Assembly: GCA_035296965.1 (NCBI GenBank)
Contig: DATGZX010000179.1
Span: 1-48,097, forward strand
Direction of reading: 5' to 3'
From: DATGZX01 sp035296965
GTDB taxonomy: Bacteria; Planctomycetota; Planctomycetia; Gemmatales; Gemmataceae
Length of the DNA: 48,097 nucleotides
The notes under the pieces were generated by a model that saw only the letters and a program-made list of their open reading frames with translations, had not been told where the DNA came from and did no database searches. How positions within the stretch are numbered: position 1 is the stretch's first letter; every line of letters starts with the position of its first letter. Shown one piece after another: positions 35,507 through 44,123 of the stretch. Position numbers and translations under genes: made by a program.

Positions 35507-37504
35507 ATGATTACCGCACGGGGTTGGTGGTGTCTGGTCGTCATCCTGGCCGTCCAGACGCTGGCCGTGCTGAGCGGGCGCCCAGCGTTGACCCTGGTGG
35601 CATTGACCTTGCTCTTGTGGTTTCTGGGACAGTGGCTGCTGTTCGCATTCCGCGTGCGTTTGACCGTCCCCACTTTGCAGATCAGCCGGCAAGTTCGTGA
35701 CGGGCGCGGGCCGGTCGATACGCTCTGGGCCGGACGCGTCTTTCAGGTTCAAGTTGAACTCCGGGCCGTCGAGGGATTGGCTCTTCCCTGCCTGCGCGTT
35801 GCCGACCAGGTGCCCTTCGCAATCGAAAAGGTCGCCGGCAGCGCCGAGCGAGAGGGCAGCCTCACGGAGGATACCCACCTGACGCTCGACTACAGTTTTC
35901 GCGCCCCGGCCGCCGGGCGCGTGCGCTTCGGCGGCGTCGCGGTTGAAATAGCCGATTTTCAGGGATTTTACTACCACGCGCTCTTCGTGGCCGCTCCTCA
36001 CGAATACAACGTCTTGCCGCCGTTGGCCGATGCCAGGGGACATCGGCCGACAATCAAACGCAACAACCTCTTGCCTTCTCCCGGCTTGCACCGCCACCTT
36101 CGGCCGGGCTCCGGCAGCGAGCTGTTGGACCTCCGCGACTACCTTCCCGGGGACCCTCCCAAGACGATTGCCTGGAAGGTTTCCGCGCGCCGCGACCGGC
36201 TGATCACCAAGGAATTCGAAAGCGAAGTGCCGGTGCGCTGCACTTTATTCCTCGATACGTCTCAATCCGTCCGCCTGGGACTTGCCGGACACAATGCCCT
36301 GGCTCGGCAAGTGGAAATTGCCGCGGCGGTGGCGCAGGCTGCCGGCGCGGCCCGAGATTTGACCGGCGCCTGTCTGTTCGACGAGCAAGGGGTGTCGGCG
36401 TACGTACGTCCGGCCCGCGGCGCCCGCCACCTGGTGCAATTGCTCAACCTGTTCGCCAAGGCCGCGGGCCTGGCCCCCGCCACCGGGGAAACGCGCGTGG
36501 CGACGCTTCTGCCTTTGGCCTATGCGCTTGCCGAAGAATGCTATCCCGAGCTGGTGAAGCCGGCCGTTAACCGGACCCCCTGGTGGTTATTCTGGATTTG
36601 CCCGCCGGCGCTGGAGGCCGCGTCGCGCGCATCGAAGTTTCGGCGCGTATTACGCTGGATGATCGTCGTGGCCGCCTTCTTGCCGCTGGCCGTTGCGATG
36701 GGGCTCTTCTTGCTGGCGGGCGGGCTCGTGGAGGAGATCGTGCCCGCTGCACTTTCCCGCCTTTGGAGAATACCCGAACAGTCGCTCGACTTCGTGCTGC
36801 TCGCGCTGGCCGTGAGCGGCACGCTCTTTTATTTTGCATTGGTCACGACGTTCTCGCGGGCGATCCTGGTCACGCCGCGGCAGCGCCGCATGGCACGCTG
36901 GCGCAAGCGCGTGGCGGCCATCGTATCAGTACATCACGGTCTGGATCCAGGAGGGTTGTCGACACTCCTGGAAGATGACAAACAGTTTGCCTGGTACGTG
37001 CAACGATTCCTGGCGGATCACCAGGTTCCTTATCCGGTGCCCCTCTACGACCACCGGGGCCGGTACCTGTTCCGGTCGCCCGGCAAGACGGCTGTCCTAG
37101 CTCGTGCCCTTCTGCGCAGCGTGGGCAAGGGAAGGGACAATGAGTTGTATGTGCTCCTGGTCGACTTGCTCGAACTCGGCGATCAAATGGATGTGTTGCT
37201 GCGTGCCGTTCGAGTCACCCTCGCGCGCCATCACCAAGTCATGGTGATCTGCCCGTGGCCGCCGGGCATCCCGCTGCCCGGCAAACCGGAAGGGATCGCC
37301 GCCGAGGTTTCTCTGCGGGCAGGACCGCAGACTGCGATGTTGCAGGCGACCACCGAACGTTTGCATCGGGCTTTCGACGACCTGCGGCAAACGTTTGCTC
37401 GGATCGGGGTGCCCATCGTCTGCGCCAGCAAGGGCGACCCGGTGCGTCTCATTCTGACCCGACTGGATCGGCTGCGGCTCCTGGGTCTTGGGAGAAAGCC
37501 TTGA
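35507..37504 (+). CDS. DUF58 protein with a von Willebrand-like domain split by a membrane insert
   Basis: 665 residues from ATG 35507; a GTG at 35486 would add seven. Two TMs in 6-50 (WWCLVVILAVQTLAVLSG and LTLVALTLLLWFLGQW). A beta-rich region follows, then the DUF58 signature LLDLRDYLPGDPPKTIAWKV at about 205-225 with LITKEFESE. The vWA-like domain starts with MIDAS-type DTSQS at 250-254, but between strands (after LAYALAEECYPEL, about 350, and before ELYVLLVDLLELG, about 546) lie some 195 residues with two more TMs (about 384-410 and 427-449) and a basic segment. DUF58 proteins are normally 300-450 residues with an uninterrupted domain. Likely the MoxR partner. Overlaps the next gene at TTGA (37501-37504). 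Confidence 0.88.
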   Translation: MITARGWWCLVVILAVQTLAVLSGRPALTLVALTLLLWFLGQWLLFAFRVRLTVPTLQISRQVRDGRGPVDTLWAGRVFQVQVELRAVEGLALPCLRVADQVPFAIEKVAGSAEREGSLTEDTHLTLDYSFRAPAAGRVRFGGVAVEIADFQGFYYHALFVAAPHEYNVLPPLADARGHRPTIKRNNLLPSPGLHRHLRPGSGSELLDLRDYLPGDPPKTIAWKVSARRDRLITKEFESEVPVRCTLFLDTSQSVRLGLAGHNALARQVEIAAAVAQAAGAARDLTGACLFDEQGVSAYVRPARGARHLVQLLNLFAKAAGLAPATGETRVATLLPLAYALAEECYPELVKPAVNRTPWWLFWICPPALEAASRASKFRRVLRWMIVVAAFLPLAVAMGLFLLAGGLVEEIVPAALSRLWRIPEQSLDFVLLALAVSGTLFYFALVTTFSRAILVTPRQRRMARWRKRVAAIVSVHHGLDPGGLSTLLEDDKQFAWYVQRFLADHQVPYPVPLYDHRGRYLFRSPGKTAVLARALLRSVGKGRDNELYVLLVDLLELGDQMDVLLRAVRVTLARHHQVMVICPWPPGIPLPGKPEGIAAEVSLRAGPQTAMLQATTERLHRAFDDLRQTFARIGVPIVCASKGDPVRLILTRLDRLRLLGLGRKP

Positions 37505-38292
37505 ACGATCTGCCCGAACCGAAAGATCCCAAACAGGATCCCGCGTTGCGGAACTACCTTCTCCTGTGCCTGACGGCACTCGTGGTCATCCTGCTGGTGC
37601 TCGTGCGCATTGGAATTCGCGGACCGGGCTTGCTGGTTCCCCTGATCGGCGTGCTGGGATTGAGCATGCGCTGGCGGCTGGCTCCCCTGTTCACTCTGAT
37701 CACTCTGGCAGGCGTACTGTACTGGAACGAGCGGCCGCACTTTTTCCGAATTTCGGAGTCGCAGACCGTCCGCCCGTTTAGCTTGCCCGACTGGATCCTG
37801 TGCGGAACGACCCTGGCGTACGTCGTGGCTCATTACCGATACCTTGGTTTGACCGGCTCCGTTTTTCCGTCAGACCCACGCAAGGACGCGGCACGGGATC
37901 ATGGCGCGGGTGAAGCGCTGCCGGGCCTGCCCAGGACGGGCCAGTCCGCGCGGCCGATCTCCCAGGCAGAGGTTGGTTGGCTGGTGCTGTCGCTGCCCGT
38001 GTGGGCTTCCCTCTCGCAACTTGTTTGGCAACTGCTTCCCCCCAAATCGAACGATTCGATCGGGTTTCTGTCTATCCTTGCGTACCAGGGACTCGTGCTC
38101 GCCTGGGTTTTGGGGCTTGGAGCGCTTTTCGTGACCGGCTTGTTGAGCTATATCCGTCAGCGGCAAATGACACGCACGGAGGCAAAGCTGCTCTTGCAAG
38201 ACACCTTGTGGCTGGAGACGTGCCGCGAGCAGCGGAACGTGAACCGCTGGCTGGCCTGGGCCCGGCTCCGCCGCAACCGTCGAAAGGAATAA
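37501..38292 (+). CDS. multi-pass membrane protein of the MoxR/DUF58 operon
   Basis: 263 residues, starting with TTG at 37501, which overlaps the DUF58 stop; GGGAG 8-9 bases upstream supports it, and there is no ATG nearby. Hydrophobic helices at about 19-37, 40-60, 64-78, 98-112, 157-178 and 186-215; a Pro/Gly/Arg-rich loop at about 120-155. The C-terminus is basic (CREQRNVNRWLAWARLRRNRRKE). I do not recognise the domain; it probably completes an envelope complex with the DUF58, DUF4129 and DUF4350 proteins (inference). Confidence 0.7.
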   Translation: MNDLPEPKDPKQDPALRNYLLLCLTALVVILLVLVRIGIRGPGLLVPLIGVLGLSMRWRLAPLFTLITLAGVLYWNERPHFFRISESQTVRPFSLPDWILCGTTLAYVVAHYRYLGLTGSVFPSDPRKDAARDHGAGEALPGLPRTGQSARPISQAEVGWLVLSLPVWASLSQLVWQLLPPKSNDSIGFLSILAYQGLVLAWVLGLGALFVTGLLSYIRQRQMTRTEAKLLLQDTLWLETCREQRNVNRWLAWARLRRNRRKE

Positions 38293-38294
38293 CC

Positions 38295-38591
38295 ATGCAC
38301 TTTTGGAGTCGCGAGGTTGTCGGTTGGGTGCTGATTGTCGTGGGGCTGTGCCTGTTCTACCGCTGTTACAGTCTCCTTGCGGGCGGCCATTACATCCTGG
38401 AAGGCGGCACCTTGGCGGTTGTCGGCATTGTCGTTTTCCGGGGCGGTATCCATCTACTGAAGATTGCCGTCGCGGCGCGCGTCTGCCTGCAGGCCCAGCC
38501 AAGCCTGGAAGAAGCTCGGCCCAGCGCTTCCAGGATCAACCTGCCGAGGCGGCCTATTCCCCAGGTTCCCCAACAGCGCCGGCAAGCCTAG
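38295..38591 (+). CDS. small two-TM membrane protein, last gene of the MoxR/DUF58 operon
   Basis: 98 residues; AAAGGA lies before the ATG at 38295, two bases after the previous stop. Two TM helices at about 8-28 (VVGWVLIVVGLCLFYRC) and 35-55 (LEGGTLAVVGIVVFRGG), and an Arg/Pro/Gln-rich C-terminal tail. Function unknown; position argues for a role with the preceding genes. Confidence 0.65.
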   Translation: MHFWSREVVGWVLIVVGLCLFYRCYSLLAGGHYILEGGTLAVVGIVVFRGGIHLLKIAVAARVCLQAQPSLEEARPSASRINLPRRPIPQVPQQRRQA

Positions 38592-38677
38592 AGTTTCCCT
38601 GGGCGGCAAACTCCGGTTTGGGAACGGGGAAAGGCGGAACTACGAGCCCAGCGCGGGATGAAGGACAAAGCACTACG

Positions 38678-40216
38678 ATGAGTGCGGAGATCCCAATGGC
38701 ATATCACCCTACCTTTGAGGAATTTGTCGAGCTGGCACGTAATGCCAGCCTGGTGCCGGTCTATCGCCAGCTAATTGGCGACACGCTCACGCCCGTCAGC
38801 GCCTTCTGCAAGATCCAGGAAGAGGACTGGGCCTTCCTTTTCGAGAGCGTGGTAGGCGGCGAGCGCGTCGGGCGCTACAGCTTTCTTGGTTCCGGGCCGT
38901 TCTTGCGCTTCCAGGCCTTCGCGCACAAAGTGCAGATCCAGGAAGGCGCCGCACTCGCCCCGGCCGGAAACCGGACTCGGGCCCCGGTCTTGCTGGAGCA
39001 AGAGCACGCCGACCCGCTGAAGCTGCTCGAAACCAGGCTGGCGGGGTATCGGGCGCCGCACCTGCCGGGACTGCCGCGCTTCTGCGGCGGCGCGGTCGGT
39101 TACGCCGGCTACGACACGGTTCGCTACGTCGAACGCTTGCCCCATCCGCCGGCCGACGACCGCGGCCTCCCCGACCTTTGCTTTGCGTTTTACGATCGCA
39201 TGGTGATCTTCGATCACATCAACAAGACGATCGCCGTCGTGGCGCATGCGCACGTCGATCCGCAGGATCTGGAGGGCAGCTATCGCTTCGCGTGCGGGCG
39301 GGTGGACCGCCTCGTGGAGCGCCTGCAACAGGGGGTCGCCGACCTGCAACTGACCGACATAGCGCCCGTCGGCGAGGTGGGGCTGCCCTACCGCTCGAAT
39401 TTCGAGCGCAAAGCCTTCGAAACGGCGGTGGAGACGTGCAAGGAGTACATCAAGGCCGGCGACATTTTCCAGGTGGTCCTCAGCCAGCGTTTGCAATCCG
39501 AGACCAAGGCCAGGCCGTTCGACATCTACCGAACCTTGCGCGTCGTCAACCCGAGCCCGTTCATGTTCTATCTCAAGTCGGGCCCGCTCTGCCTGGTAGG
39601 CAGTTCGCCGGAAATCATGGTGCGCGTCGAGGGCGATCGCGTCACGATCCGTCCCCTGGCCGGGACACGGCCGCGGGGCAAAACCGAAGACGAGGACGAG
39701 CGCTTGGCCGCCGAATTGCTCGCCGACGTCAAGGAACGCGCGGAGCACATTATGCTTCTCGACCTGGGCCGCAACGACCTGGGACGGGTCGCGCGTTACG
39801 GAACGGTGCAGCTGAGCGACGTCATGACGATTGAGCGTTACAGCCACGTCATGCACATTTGCAGCACGGTCACGGGCCGATTGCAGGAGGGGAAAAGCGC
39901 CTTTGACGCACTTCGTGCCTGCCTGCCCGCCGGCACGCTGAGCGGCGCACCCAAGGTACGGGCGATGGAGATCATCGACGAGCTGGAACCGCAGCGCCGC
40001 GGTCCCTACGGCGGGGCAGTCGGCTACGTCGATTTCAGCGGCAATATGGATACCTGTATCGCGTTGCGCACCCTCGTATTAAAAGGGCAGACTGCCTACC
40101 TGCAGGCAGGCGCCGGCATCGTTGCTGACAGTGTTCCCCAGACAGAGTGGCAAGAAACGCTGAACAAGGCCATGGGTTTGCTGCGCGCCCTGGAAATTGC
40201 GGAAACGCAGCTGTGA
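38678..40216 (+). CDS. trpE: anthranilate synthase component I
   Basis: 512 residues starting at ATG 38678 (MSAEIPMAYHP). The N-terminal domain has the Trp-feedback region (AFLFESVVGGERVGRYSFLG in place of LLES). The chorismate-binding domain is complete: YIKAGDIFQVVLSQRL, PSPFMFYLKSG, LVGSSPEIMVRVEGD, RPLAGTRPRGKTEDED, LDLGRNDLGRVARYG, SHVMHICSTVTG, ACLPAGTLSGAPKVRAMEI and GPYGGAVGYVDFSGN. It converts chorismate to anthranilate with the TrpG amidotransferase, which is not in this window. No leader peptide with tandem Trp codons was seen upstream (86-bp gap), so attenuation is not evident. Confidence 0.97.
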   Translation: MSAEIPMAYHPTFEEFVELARNASLVPVYRQLIGDTLTPVSAFCKIQEEDWAFLFESVVGGERVGRYSFLGSGPFLRFQAFAHKVQIQEGAALAPAGNRTRAPVLLEQEHADPLKLLETRLAGYRAPHLPGLPRFCGGAVGYAGYDTVRYVERLPHPPADDRGLPDLCFAFYDRMVIFDHINKTIAVVAHAHVDPQDLEGSYRFACGRVDRLVERLQQGVADLQLTDIAPVGEVGLPYRSNFERKAFETAVETCKEYIKAGDIFQVVLSQRLQSETKARPFDIYRTLRVVNPSPFMFYLKSGPLCLVGSSPEIMVRVEGDRVTIRPLAGTRPRGKTEDEDERLAAELLADVKERAEHIMLLDLGRNDLGRVARYGTVQLSDVMTIERYSHVMHICSTVTGRLQEGKSAFDALRACLPAGTLSGAPKVRAMEIIDELEPQRRGPYGGAVGYVDFSGNMDTCIALRTLVLKGQTAYLQAGAGIVADSVPQTEWQETLNKAMGLLRALEIAETQL

Positions 40217-40235
40217 CGGCCATTTGCAATACGAC

Positions 40236-40254
40236 CCATAGGTCCCATAAGACC
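40236..40254. repeat. CCATAGGTC palindromic element downstream of trpE
   Basis: CCATAGGTCCCATAAGACC: arms GGTC and GACC around CCATAA, the third and most degenerate copy of the CCATAGGTC family (others near 9743 and 15864). It starts about 20 bases after the trpE stop and may end its transcript. Confidence 0.35.
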
Positions 40255-40473
40255 GATACACGCCCGCGGCAAAGCCTCCCTTCCTTCAAGATGGTGAAGC
40301 TGGCGAAGCATTCACGAATGTTTCTATGGCAAGGCTGCGCGCGCGCTGCGACAATTGCTGTAAGCGTCACAGTCACCAAGACTAACGAAGCAACTATCCC
40401 CGCAGAAGTCCTCCGGCTTCTGAGCCAAACCGCAATCCGGAAGTCCTTTTGATTCGTCTTATTGGCAGGTAGC

Positions 40474-41043
40474 ATGAGCGAACCGGCTGCGACGACCCCG
40501 GCGCGGAGGATCGCCTCACAAGGCTCGGACAGTTGTGGGGAGGACTTGGTGCGCGCATTCAATGAGGCACGCACCGAACTTGTAAGCACGCTCTTTTTCT
40601 TCCTCGGCAACTACGAGGACGCCCTGGATGCTGTACAGGAGGCGTTCATCAAATGCTGGCGCACGCGCGATGGACTCGACGAGGTCAACAACCTGCGTGG
40701 CTGGATTTTCCGCGTCGGCCTCAACGCTGCCAAGGATCTCCAGCGGAACGCCTGGCGCCGACGCGCCCGGCCGCTGTCCGGGTCGAATGTGCTCGTCGAG
40801 GATAAGGGCTTGTCTCCCCTCAAAAGCCTGGAAGAACGCGAGCGGCAAGATCGTTTGCGGATCGCGCTGCTGGACCTGCGTCCGGAGGAAAAGGAAGTCT
40901 TCTTGCTGCGGCAAAACGCCTCGCTGACCTATGAAGAAATCGCAAAAGTCCGGCGCAGTCCGGTTGGCACCGTCAAGACTCAGATGCGAGCAGCACTTTC
41001 CAAGCTCCGTCAGGTGCTCCATGACGAGGAAACGAGCGACTAA
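40474..41043 (+). CDS. ECF RNA polymerase sigma factor
   Basis: 189 residues from ATG 40474 (AGG in GGCAGGT before it). Region 2: VSTLFFFLGNYEDALDAVQEA and FIKCWRTRD, NNLRGWIFRVGLNAAKDL. Region 4: LDLRPEEKEVFLLRQNASLTYEEIA and SPVGTVKTQMRAALSKLR, a standard sigma-70 HTH. Size and lack of region 3 mark it as an extracytoplasmic-function sigma factor, which directs polymerase to stress promoters when freed from its anti-sigma factor. Its stop overlaps the next start (TAATG at 41041-41045), so sigma and anti-sigma are translationally coupled. Confidence 0.95.
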   Translation: MSEPAATTPARRIASQGSDSCGEDLVRAFNEARTELVSTLFFFLGNYEDALDAVQEAFIKCWRTRDGLDEVNNLRGWIFRVGLNAAKDLQRNAWRRRARPLSGSNVLVEDKGLSPLKSLEERERQDRLRIALLDLRPEEKEVFLLRQNASLTYEEIAKVRRSPVGTVKTQMRAALSKLRQVLHDEETSD

Positions 41044-43967
41044 TGCAGACCTGTAATCAATTGCGCGAGTTGCTCTGGGAAGATCTGTACGGCCTCTTGG
41101 AAGCCGACACGCAAAAGCTGCTGCGCGAACACCTGGTCGCCTGCACCGTTTGCCAGTCCGAGCTGGCCCAGGCCAAGGCGGACCAGCAGGCACTTTCCGA
41201 GGCGGCTCGACTCAATGTTGCCATCCCGGCCTTCGCGGCGCCGGCCGACGCGGCCACGCTTCCTTTTTCCTCAAAACGAGGTAACGACTCCAGGCACTGG
41301 AAGCAACTCTGGCTCTGGTCCACTGCGGCAGCCGCCTTGCTGGCCTTGGTGCTGGTGCCTTTCGGTATTTATCAGGAAGGCCTGAGACGGTATCAGGCGG
41401 CCCTGGGAAATGCGGAACAGCAGGCGGTTCAGGTGGCCGCCCAGCGCGAAGAGGTCCGGAAGCAAGCCAACCTCCAGTTCCAGGAAGCGGCGGCAAAGTC
41501 CCGCGCCGAACAGGTTTGCCTTCAGCTGTTCGGGCCGGCGAGTTATGCTCCCGGCAGCGCCAGTCCTTATCAAATCCGGACCGCCGATCTCGACGGCATG
41601 CCCGCCAAGGTACCGCTAACGGCACGCGTTCTCGATGCGGACCGCCACGAACTCTGGCGTGAACGCCTGGTCTCGAACGGCACTGCCCTCGTATCTCTCC
41701 CGCCAAACCTGGGCATCACCAATTCCCGTGCGCACTTGGAGATCGTCGCCCTGGTGTCCGGTCATGAAGAGAGGCTGGACGAGCCACTCGCCGTGGCCCG
41801 GCCCGCGCTCGTCACGCAACTGGCGATCGATAAGCCGGTGTATCAGCCGGGGGACAAGCTGTTCTTCCGTTCGTTGAGCCTGGAACGGCACCATTTGCAG
41901 CCACCCAACCAGTCGTTTACGGTTACGTACGCCCTGAAAGGCCCCAAAGGCGGCCTGGTAGTCTCTCCCCTCAGCGGCAAGACGCGGACGGACGGCATCG
42001 GCGCCGGCGAATTCATCTTGCCGAGTAAGCTGGTTGACGGAGAGTATTCCCTCACGGAAACCTGCGCGGACGGCCTTTTCCCCGCGGTCTCACGCAGATT
42101 CGTTGTGCGCAGCGCAGTTGCCGCCGGTGTTGCAGCGCCTCCGGCCGCCAAACCGACGAGCAGGGAACCTCGGGTGGAATTCTTCCCCGAAGGTGGCGAC
42201 CTCGTCGCCGGCTTGCCGAATCGCGTTTATCTCCGGGTCCGCAGTGCCGACGGTCAACCGGCCGACCTCGATGCGACGCTCGTGGACAGCAAGAACCGCG
42301 AAGTTGCCAGAATCCAGACGGTGACCCAGAGAGGTCAGCCGGCGCTGACTCGGGGTCTGGGTGTCTTCACGTTCACACCACTGGTCGGTGAAACCTACGG
42401 CATCAGGACACCTTCCGGAGCGAGCGACCAGACGAAGCTGATTGCCTCTAAGAACGCGGAAGTTGCCCTGAGCGTGGCCACTCCGGTGACCCGCGCGGGC
42501 GAGCCGATCCGCGTGGTTCTGGCGCAAACAGCGACTGAGCTGCCGCTGTTGGTCGGTCTCTCTTGCAGGGGCCGGCTGGTTGCGGAAGAAGTTGTCCGCG
42601 GCCACGAAGGGGCTATCGAGGTTCTGCTTACTCCACCGCCCGACTGTCAAGGTGTTCTCCGCATTACCGTATTCGACGGCCGCGAAAGCAGGCCGCGGCC
42701 CGTGGCCGAGCGCCTCGCCTACCGGCTTCCCGCGCAACGGCTCGACGTTTCGGTGAAAGCTGAAAAGGACGCATATCATCCGGGTGAGAAAGTCCGACTC
42801 AAGCTGTCGACCACGAATGAAGCCGGCAAGCAAGAGCCTGCCTGGTTGCTGGTTTCCGTCGTCAATCGCGACGCACTCCGGCTGGCGGATGACCCGGACG
42901 AGCGTATGCCGGCCGCCTACTTCTTTCTGACATCGGAATTGCAACGGGCGCAAGACCTCGAAGACGCGAATTTCCTGGTAAGCGACGATCCCCGGGCAGG
43001 CGCTGCCCTCGACCTTGTCCTGGCGACGCAAGGCTGGCGGCGCTTCCCGAACGCCAGTGGCAAACCTTCTCCTGCATCCCCCGGTTTCAGCGACGGCGAA
43101 GTCCTCGTCAAGCGCGACAACACCAAGCAAGTGGAAGAAGCGTATGCTGTTTCTCTCGCAGCCGCGCAGAGTCGGATAAACGAATCGTTCAACGCCAAGG
43201 ATCGGCTTCTGACCGAAGAAGGAAGTCAGGTCCTGCAGCATGCCCGCGGAGAGCTGGAAGCCTACCAGGCCCGATCATACGAGTACCTGCGCCTGGCGAC
43301 GGGCCTGACGGCGCTCGTTTGTCTCGTTGCCGGCGGCTTCATGTGCGCTGTGGCGAGCGCTCGCTACTTGAGAAGCCTCACCGTGCGGACGCGTCAGCTC
43401 GTGGGTGCGGGTGTTGCGCTGACCGCATGCATTGCTCTCGCGATCGTTGCCGTCCGGGGGCCGGGGCAACATGCAGCGCCCGCAAACACCCCGCTCAGCC
43501 TGGCCCTGGCCAGGCCCTGGGAGGGGCTGGCAGGGCAGGATGCCCCCAAACGCCCTTCCGCAGAGTCCACCTCCGGACCAGGCAAGATACTGACTGTGAC
43601 GCCGGAGACTCCTGGGCGAGTCATCCTGGACAGCTCTCCACGAATTCATCTTCGTCCCGAAATCGGGTCGATTCGGCGTAGCGCGGCGCCTCTATCTCCG
43701 GGGAACGCCACCACGCTGCGACCTTCCAGGGAAGTCATGCCGTTGCCGGTCCGGGAATATGCATACCTCCTTCCTCAGGACGCCGCCAGCGCCGGCCAGG
43801 GCGCACCGGACACGATTCTCTGGCATCCGGCACTCTTCACGACGGCAGGCGCGGCAGAAGTCAGCTTCGAGCTGCCGAAGGGAACAGCGACTTACCAAAT
43901 TCGCGTAGCAGGGAATAGCGCAACCGGTCGCTTGGGGGGAGCCCAGCAAGAATTGCAGGCCCGCTGA
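41043..43967 (+). CDS. zinc-binding anti-sigma factor fused to MG2 (macroglobulin-like) domains
   Basis: 974 residues. Residues 1-45 form a ZAS-type anti-sigma domain with the zinc motif H-x3-C-x2-C in HLVACTVC at about 30-37. TM1 at about 88-110, then a coiled linker (NAEQQAVQVAAQREEVRKQA). The extracytoplasmic part contains an MG2 domain (LAIDKPVYQPGDKLFFRS), a following beta domain with VEFFPEGGDLVAGLPNRVYL, a second MG2-like stretch (KAEKDAYHPGEKVRLKLS) and LDLVLATQGWRRF, an order I recall from Bacteroidetes MG2 proteins. Two more TMs at about 747-775 and 786-806, then a final extracytoplasmic beta region (FTTAGAAEVSFELPKGTATYQI). No thioester GCGEQ. Probably holds the adjacent sigma factor at the membrane and senses an envelope signal. 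Confidence 0.85.
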   Translation: MQTCNQLRELLWEDLYGLLEADTQKLLREHLVACTVCQSELAQAKADQQALSEAARLNVAIPAFAAPADAATLPFSSKRGNDSRHWKQLWLWSTAAAALLALVLVPFGIYQEGLRRYQAALGNAEQQAVQVAAQREEVRKQANLQFQEAAAKSRAEQVCLQLFGPASYAPGSASPYQIRTADLDGMPAKVPLTARVLDADRHELWRERLVSNGTALVSLPPNLGITNSRAHLEIVALVSGHEERLDEPLAVARPALVTQLAIDKPVYQPGDKLFFRSLSLERHHLQPPNQSFTVTYALKGPKGGLVVSPLSGKTRTDGIGAGEFILPSKLVDGEYSLTETCADGLFPAVSRRFVVRSAVAAGVAAPPAAKPTSREPRVEFFPEGGDLVAGLPNRVYLRVRSADGQPADLDATLVDSKNREVARIQTVTQRGQPALTRGLGVFTFTPLVGETYGIRTPSGASDQTKLIASKNAEVALSVATPVTRAGEPIRVVLAQTATELPLLVGLSCRGRLVAEEVVRGHEGAIEVLLTPPPDCQGVLRITVFDGRESRPRPVAERLAYRLPAQRLDVSVKAEKDAYHPGEKVRLKLSTTNEAGKQEPAWLLVSVVNRDALRLADDPDERMPAAYFFLTSELQRAQDLEDANFLVSDDPRAGAALDLVLATQGWRRFPNASGKPSPASPGFSDGEVLVKRDNTKQVEEAYAVSLAAAQSRINESFNAKDRLLTEEGSQVLQHARGELEAYQARSYEYLRLATGLTALVCLVAGGFMCAVASARYLRSLTVRTRQLVGAGVALTACIALAIVAVRGPGQHAAPANTPLSLALARPWEGLAGQDAPKRPSAESTSGPGKILTVTPETPGRVILDSSPRIHLRPEIGSIRRSAAPLSPGNATTLRPSREVMPLPVREYAYLLPQDAASAGQGAPDTILWHPALFTTAGAAEVSFELPKGTATYQIRVAGNSATGRLGGAQQELQAR

Positions 43968-44059
43968 GGCTTGAGGAACAGGGAAGAGGCTTACGGACCA
44001 ACCGGGACAATCATCAGGATCCTCACTGCTGGCGAAGATCCCGGCTAATCCGTGAAGAC

Positions 44060-44123
44060 ATGTTGAATCTTGGATGTGGAGGAGAGGCATCCCAGCGGGG
44101 CCTTAAGCTCCAAGATTCAACAT
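44060..44123. terminator. 15-bp inverted repeat overlapping the NUDIX stop codon
   Basis: ATGTTGAATCTTGGA (44060-44074) pairs perfectly with 44109-44123, separated by 34 bases. The NUDIX stop (44117-44119) lies inside the right arm. It is placed between the convergent anti-sigma gene and NUDIX gene and may end both; the long loop makes it an unusual terminator. Confidence 0.5.

Noticed and set aside
36241..37504. A frameshift or gene fusion within the DUF58 gene
   Set aside because: The frame is continuous and the insert has ordered TM and soluble parts, and the vWA strands resume in the same frame, so it reads as a real insert.
42090..43241. 383-codon minus-strand frame opposite the anti-sigma/MG2 gene
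   Set aside because: No protein-like domains or start signal; explained by third-position GC bias of the real gene.
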